From Acidiferrobacterales bacterium (GTDB lineage Bacteria > Pseudomonadota > Gammaproteobacteria > Acidiferrobacterales > Sulfurifustaceae), in contig CAKKQL010000125.1 of NCBI GenBank assembly GCA_919902095.1, positions 1 to 5,886 of the forward strand: a stretch of DNA of 5,886 nt. The letters are read 5' to 3'. Positions 4,290-5,886 of this stretch are shown in pieces. Under the pieces are notes generated by a model. That model saw only the letters and a list, made by a program, of their open reading frames with translations. It did not search any database and was not told where the DNA came from. Position numbers and translations under genes: made by a program. Position 1 is the stretch's first letter, and every line of letters begins with the position of its first letter.

Positions 4290-5495
4290 TCAGCGCACCA
4301 GCTGGTTGATCTCGATGATGGGAAGCAGGATGGCGAGCACGATCATCAGCACGATGCCCCCCATCACCAGAATCATCACCGGCTCGAGCAGCGTCAGGAA
4401 CACCGCCAGGCGCCGCTCGAGCGCCTGGGTCTCCAGGCGCGCGGCGCGCTCGAGCATCTGTTCGAGCTTCCCGCTCGCCTCCCCGCTCGCTACCAGGTGT
4501 ACCAGCAGCGGTGGAAATACGCGCGTTTCGCCCAGCGCCCGCGCCAAGCTCGACCCTTCGCGCACCCGCTCGATCGCGCGTTCGATGGCCTCTCTCATCA
4601 CCATGTTGGTCATCACCCGTGCACCGGAGTTGAGCGCGGAAAGCAGCGGCACGCCGCCCCCGACCAGGATCGCGAGCGTGCTGGCGAAGCGCGAGGTGTT
4701 GGTGCCGCGAATCAGCGGCCCGAGCCAGGGCATGCGCAGCAACAGCGCGTGCCAGCGGCGTCGTGTCGCATCGCGGCGCAGCGCCATGCGTGCCGCTACC
4801 GCTCCGCCGACGATGAGCGCGACCAGATACGGCCAGGTCGCGCGCAGGAAATCGGAGAGCCCGATCAGCGCACGCGTCAACAACGGCAGGCTCTGTCGCG
4901 ACTGCTGGAACACGCCCACGACCTGCGGCACCACGTAGACCAGCAGGCCGGTGACGATCATGATCGCCACGACCGTGACCAAGATGGGGTAAAGCAGCGC
5001 GAGACCGGTTTTCTGTTTCAGCGCCTGGCGCGCGTCGAGATAATCGGCGAGATGCTGCAACACGGTCGGCAGCGCGCCCGATTCCTCGCCGCCATGCACC
5101 AGCGCCCGGTAGAAATCCGGAAAACTCTTTTCGTAGGCGCCCAGTGCCCCGGCCAAGGACAGACCGGCGGTCACTTCGGTTTTGACCCCGGTCAGCACCT
5201 CGCGCGTCATCGGCTCGACGGCCTCTTCGATCAGCGCGTTGAGCGACTGCTCCATCGTCAAGCCGGAGTCGAGCAGTGTCGCCATCTGCCGGGTCACCAG
5301 ACTCAGCTCGGCTGCTGAGATGCCGCGCGCCCATAGTTGGCGTGCGCGCTTGCGCGCGTGCACCTGGCCGATCATCGAGGGCAGCAGGCCCTGCGCACGC
5401 AACTGCGTGCGTGCCTGGCGCGCCGTGTCGGCCTGCACCACGCCGGAGACCGTGCGACCGGCGGCGTTCAGCGCCTCGTATTGGAATGCTTCCAT
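4290..5495 (-). CDS. gspF: Type II secretion system inner-membrane protein GspF
   Basis: The product has 401 residues, the usual length for GspF. It opens FQYEALNAAGRTVSGVVQAD, typical of the family. It then has two T2SSF domains: the first at about 67-190 with HGGEESG (134-140), the second at about 269-391 with ASGEASGKL (336-344). Membrane segments are seen at about 164-192, 221-240 and 369-394, matching the known three-helix topology with two cytoplasmic four-helix domains. GspF is the platform protein that links the GspE ATPase to pseudopilus assembly. The ATG at 5495 lies 8 nt after the stop of a GspE C-terminal remnant, the usual gspE-gspF spacing, but the rest of gspE is gone. No gspG follows within the window. 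A PilC protein of type IV pili is the main alternative, but the N-terminus and the GspE-like tail upstream favour GspF. No frameshift is seen. Confidence 0.93.
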   Translation of the reverse strand: MEAFQYEALNAAGRTVSGVVQADTARQARTQLRAQGLLPSMIGQVHARKRARQLWARGISAAELSLVTRQMATLLDSGLTMEQSLNALIEEAVEPMTREVLTGVKTEVTAGLSLAGALGAYEKSFPDFYRALVHGGEESGALPTVLQHLADYLDARQALKQKTGLALLYPILVTVVAIMIVTGLLVYVVPQVVGVFQQSRQSLPLLTRALIGLSDFLRATWPYLVALIVGGAVAARMALRRDATRRRWHALLLRMPWLGPLIRGTNTSRFASTLAILVGGGVPLLSALNSGARVMTNMVMREAIERAIERVREGSSLARALGETRVFPPLLVHLVASGEASGKLEQMLERAARLETQALERRLAVFLTLLEPVMILVMGGIVLMIVLAILLPIIEINQLVR

Positions 5496-5503
5496 GGCGG
5501 TCG

Positions 5504-5704
5504 CTATTCGCGCGTCACGCGCGCCAGCTCTTCCAGGCTGGTCACGCCTTGAACAACCCAGCGCCAGCCGTCGTCGACCACGATGGGTTTGGTGAGATAG
5601 CGGAAGAATCCTGCGTCCAGGCCGTTCTTGATATCGTGGGACATCGCATTTACACCGAGCGCTACGATTGGGGTGTGCGCCGTTGCCGGAGCTGCGCGCA
5701 GAAT
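5504..5704 (-). pseudogene. Chimeric remnant: receiver-domain C-terminus joined to GspE C-terminus
   Basis: This open frame of 66 codons has no proper beginning. The first 41 residues match the second half of a response-regulator receiver domain of the kind found at the end of hybrid histidine kinases: HTPIVALGVNAMSHDIKNGL, then DAGFFRYLTKPI with the conserved Lys-Pro. The last 25 residues, DDGWRWVVQGVTSLEELARV followed by TRE, match the extreme C-terminus of GspE ATPases (compare VTTLEEVLRVTRED). The switch occurs at about 5581, exactly after TKPI. An ATG at the NAM position could allow a 46-residue product, but no Shine-Dalgarno sequence supports it. The stop is 8 nt before the gspF start. 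The likely origin is recombination or deletion that joined a two-component gene to the end of gspE. A misassembly cannot be excluded. Confidence 0.7.
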
Positions 5705-5886
5705 TCCGCCATTTCCCTCAGGGCGCGAAAGCGCGCTTCGCTTTCGCGCAGTTCGGCAGTCCGTTTCTCCACCGTTTGTTCCAGCTGTTTGTACAACAGT
5801 CGTACTTCCAGCATGTTGTGAATACGCGTTTTCACTTCGAGAACATCGAACGGTTTGCTCACGAAATCCTTGGCGCCGGCTCGCAG
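5662..5886 (-). CDS. Response regulator C-terminal part with coiled coil and start of a PAS linker, truncated
   Basis: The frame enters from the right edge and ends at 5662, with 74 residues visible. LRAGAKDFVSKPFDVLEVKT is the end of a receiver domain, with the conserved Lys of the SKPF motif that helps phosphorylation signalling. RIHNMLEVRLLYKQLEQTVE and KRTAELRESEARFRAL form the helical linker that usually leads into a PAS domain in multi-domain signalling proteins. The PAS sequence expected next is missing; after REMAEF the frame passes into about a dozen unrelated residues and stops. In another frame the remaining DNA encodes the end of a second receiver. An internal deletion removing PAS, kinase and the first half of the second receiver, with a frame change, would explain this. 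The N-terminus lies outside the window. Confidence 0.72.
   Translation of the reverse strand: MRAGAKDFVSKPFDVLEVKTRIHNMLEVRLLYKQLEQTVEKRTAELRESEARFRALREMAEFCAQLRQRRTPQS
5723..5749. repeat. 11-bp perfect inverted repeat beside the rearrangement
   Basis: GCGCGAAAGCG (5723-5733) and CGCTTTCGCGC (5739-5749) are perfect inverted copies around CGCTT. The sequence encodes RESEARFRA on the minus strand, a common PAS-linker phrase, so the hairpin may be a by-product of codon choice. It lies about 20 bp from the point where similarity changes from the PAS linker to the second receiver. Confidence 0.6.

Noticed and set aside
4156..5334. Long open frames on both strands over gspF (also 4272-5318 plus and 4159-4938 plus)
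   Set aside because: They are Arg/His/Gln-rich shadows of gspF, which has a full-length family match over the same DNA.

Overview
The window is GC-rich, and its genes use NNC/NNG codons. The gene families point to a Gram-negative bacterium with an outer membrane, most likely a betaproteobacterium: type II secretion GspF, PagP-fold outer-membrane barrels, an MlaC/Ttg2D phospholipid carrier, CsbD and DUF3096. This lineage call is inferred from family resemblance only. No rRNA, tRNA, CRISPR array or transposase gene was seen.

Layout. Positions 1-53 (minus) are the first 17 codons of a CsbD-family stress protein. Positions 228-605 (minus) are a short, apparently truncated piece of a secreted/surface-type domain. 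From 606 to 1134 no gene is convincing, but the stretch carries copy A of a 110-bp repeat. At 1135-1776 (plus) lies a PagP-like outer-membrane barrel with His/Asp-Ser in the catalytic positions, followed by a likely terminator. Convergent with it at 1815-1961 (minus) is a tiny two-helix DUF3096 membrane protein. It has a good Shine-Dalgarno sequence but ACG where its ATG should be. Positions 1962-2496 contain a shorter relative of the repeat (copy C), two hairpins and repeat copy B. At 2497-3624 (plus) an MlaC domain is fused behind another exported domain. At 3650-4165 (minus) lies a second PagP-fold barrel in which Asp is replaced by Asn. At 4290-5495 (minus) is a complete gspF. Upstream of it, 5504-5886 (minus) is rearranged: a response-regulator tail, part of a second receiver domain, and the last 25 or so residues of GspE joined directly to that receiver fragment.

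How it may work together. PagP-type enzymes use phospholipids that have strayed into the outer leaflet of the outer membrane, and MlaC carries such phospholipids back across the periplasm. Two PagP-fold proteins and an MlaC fusion within about 3 kb suggest a locus for outer-membrane lipid asymmetry. The two plus-strand lipid genes each have the same 110-bp palindrome-rich repeat about 100-130 bp upstream. A related end module sits upstream of DUF3096 and also points toward its gene. This arrangement suggests shared regulation by a dispersed element, which is a hypothesis. The gspF side looks like a type II secretion operon broken by recombination with two-component signalling genes.
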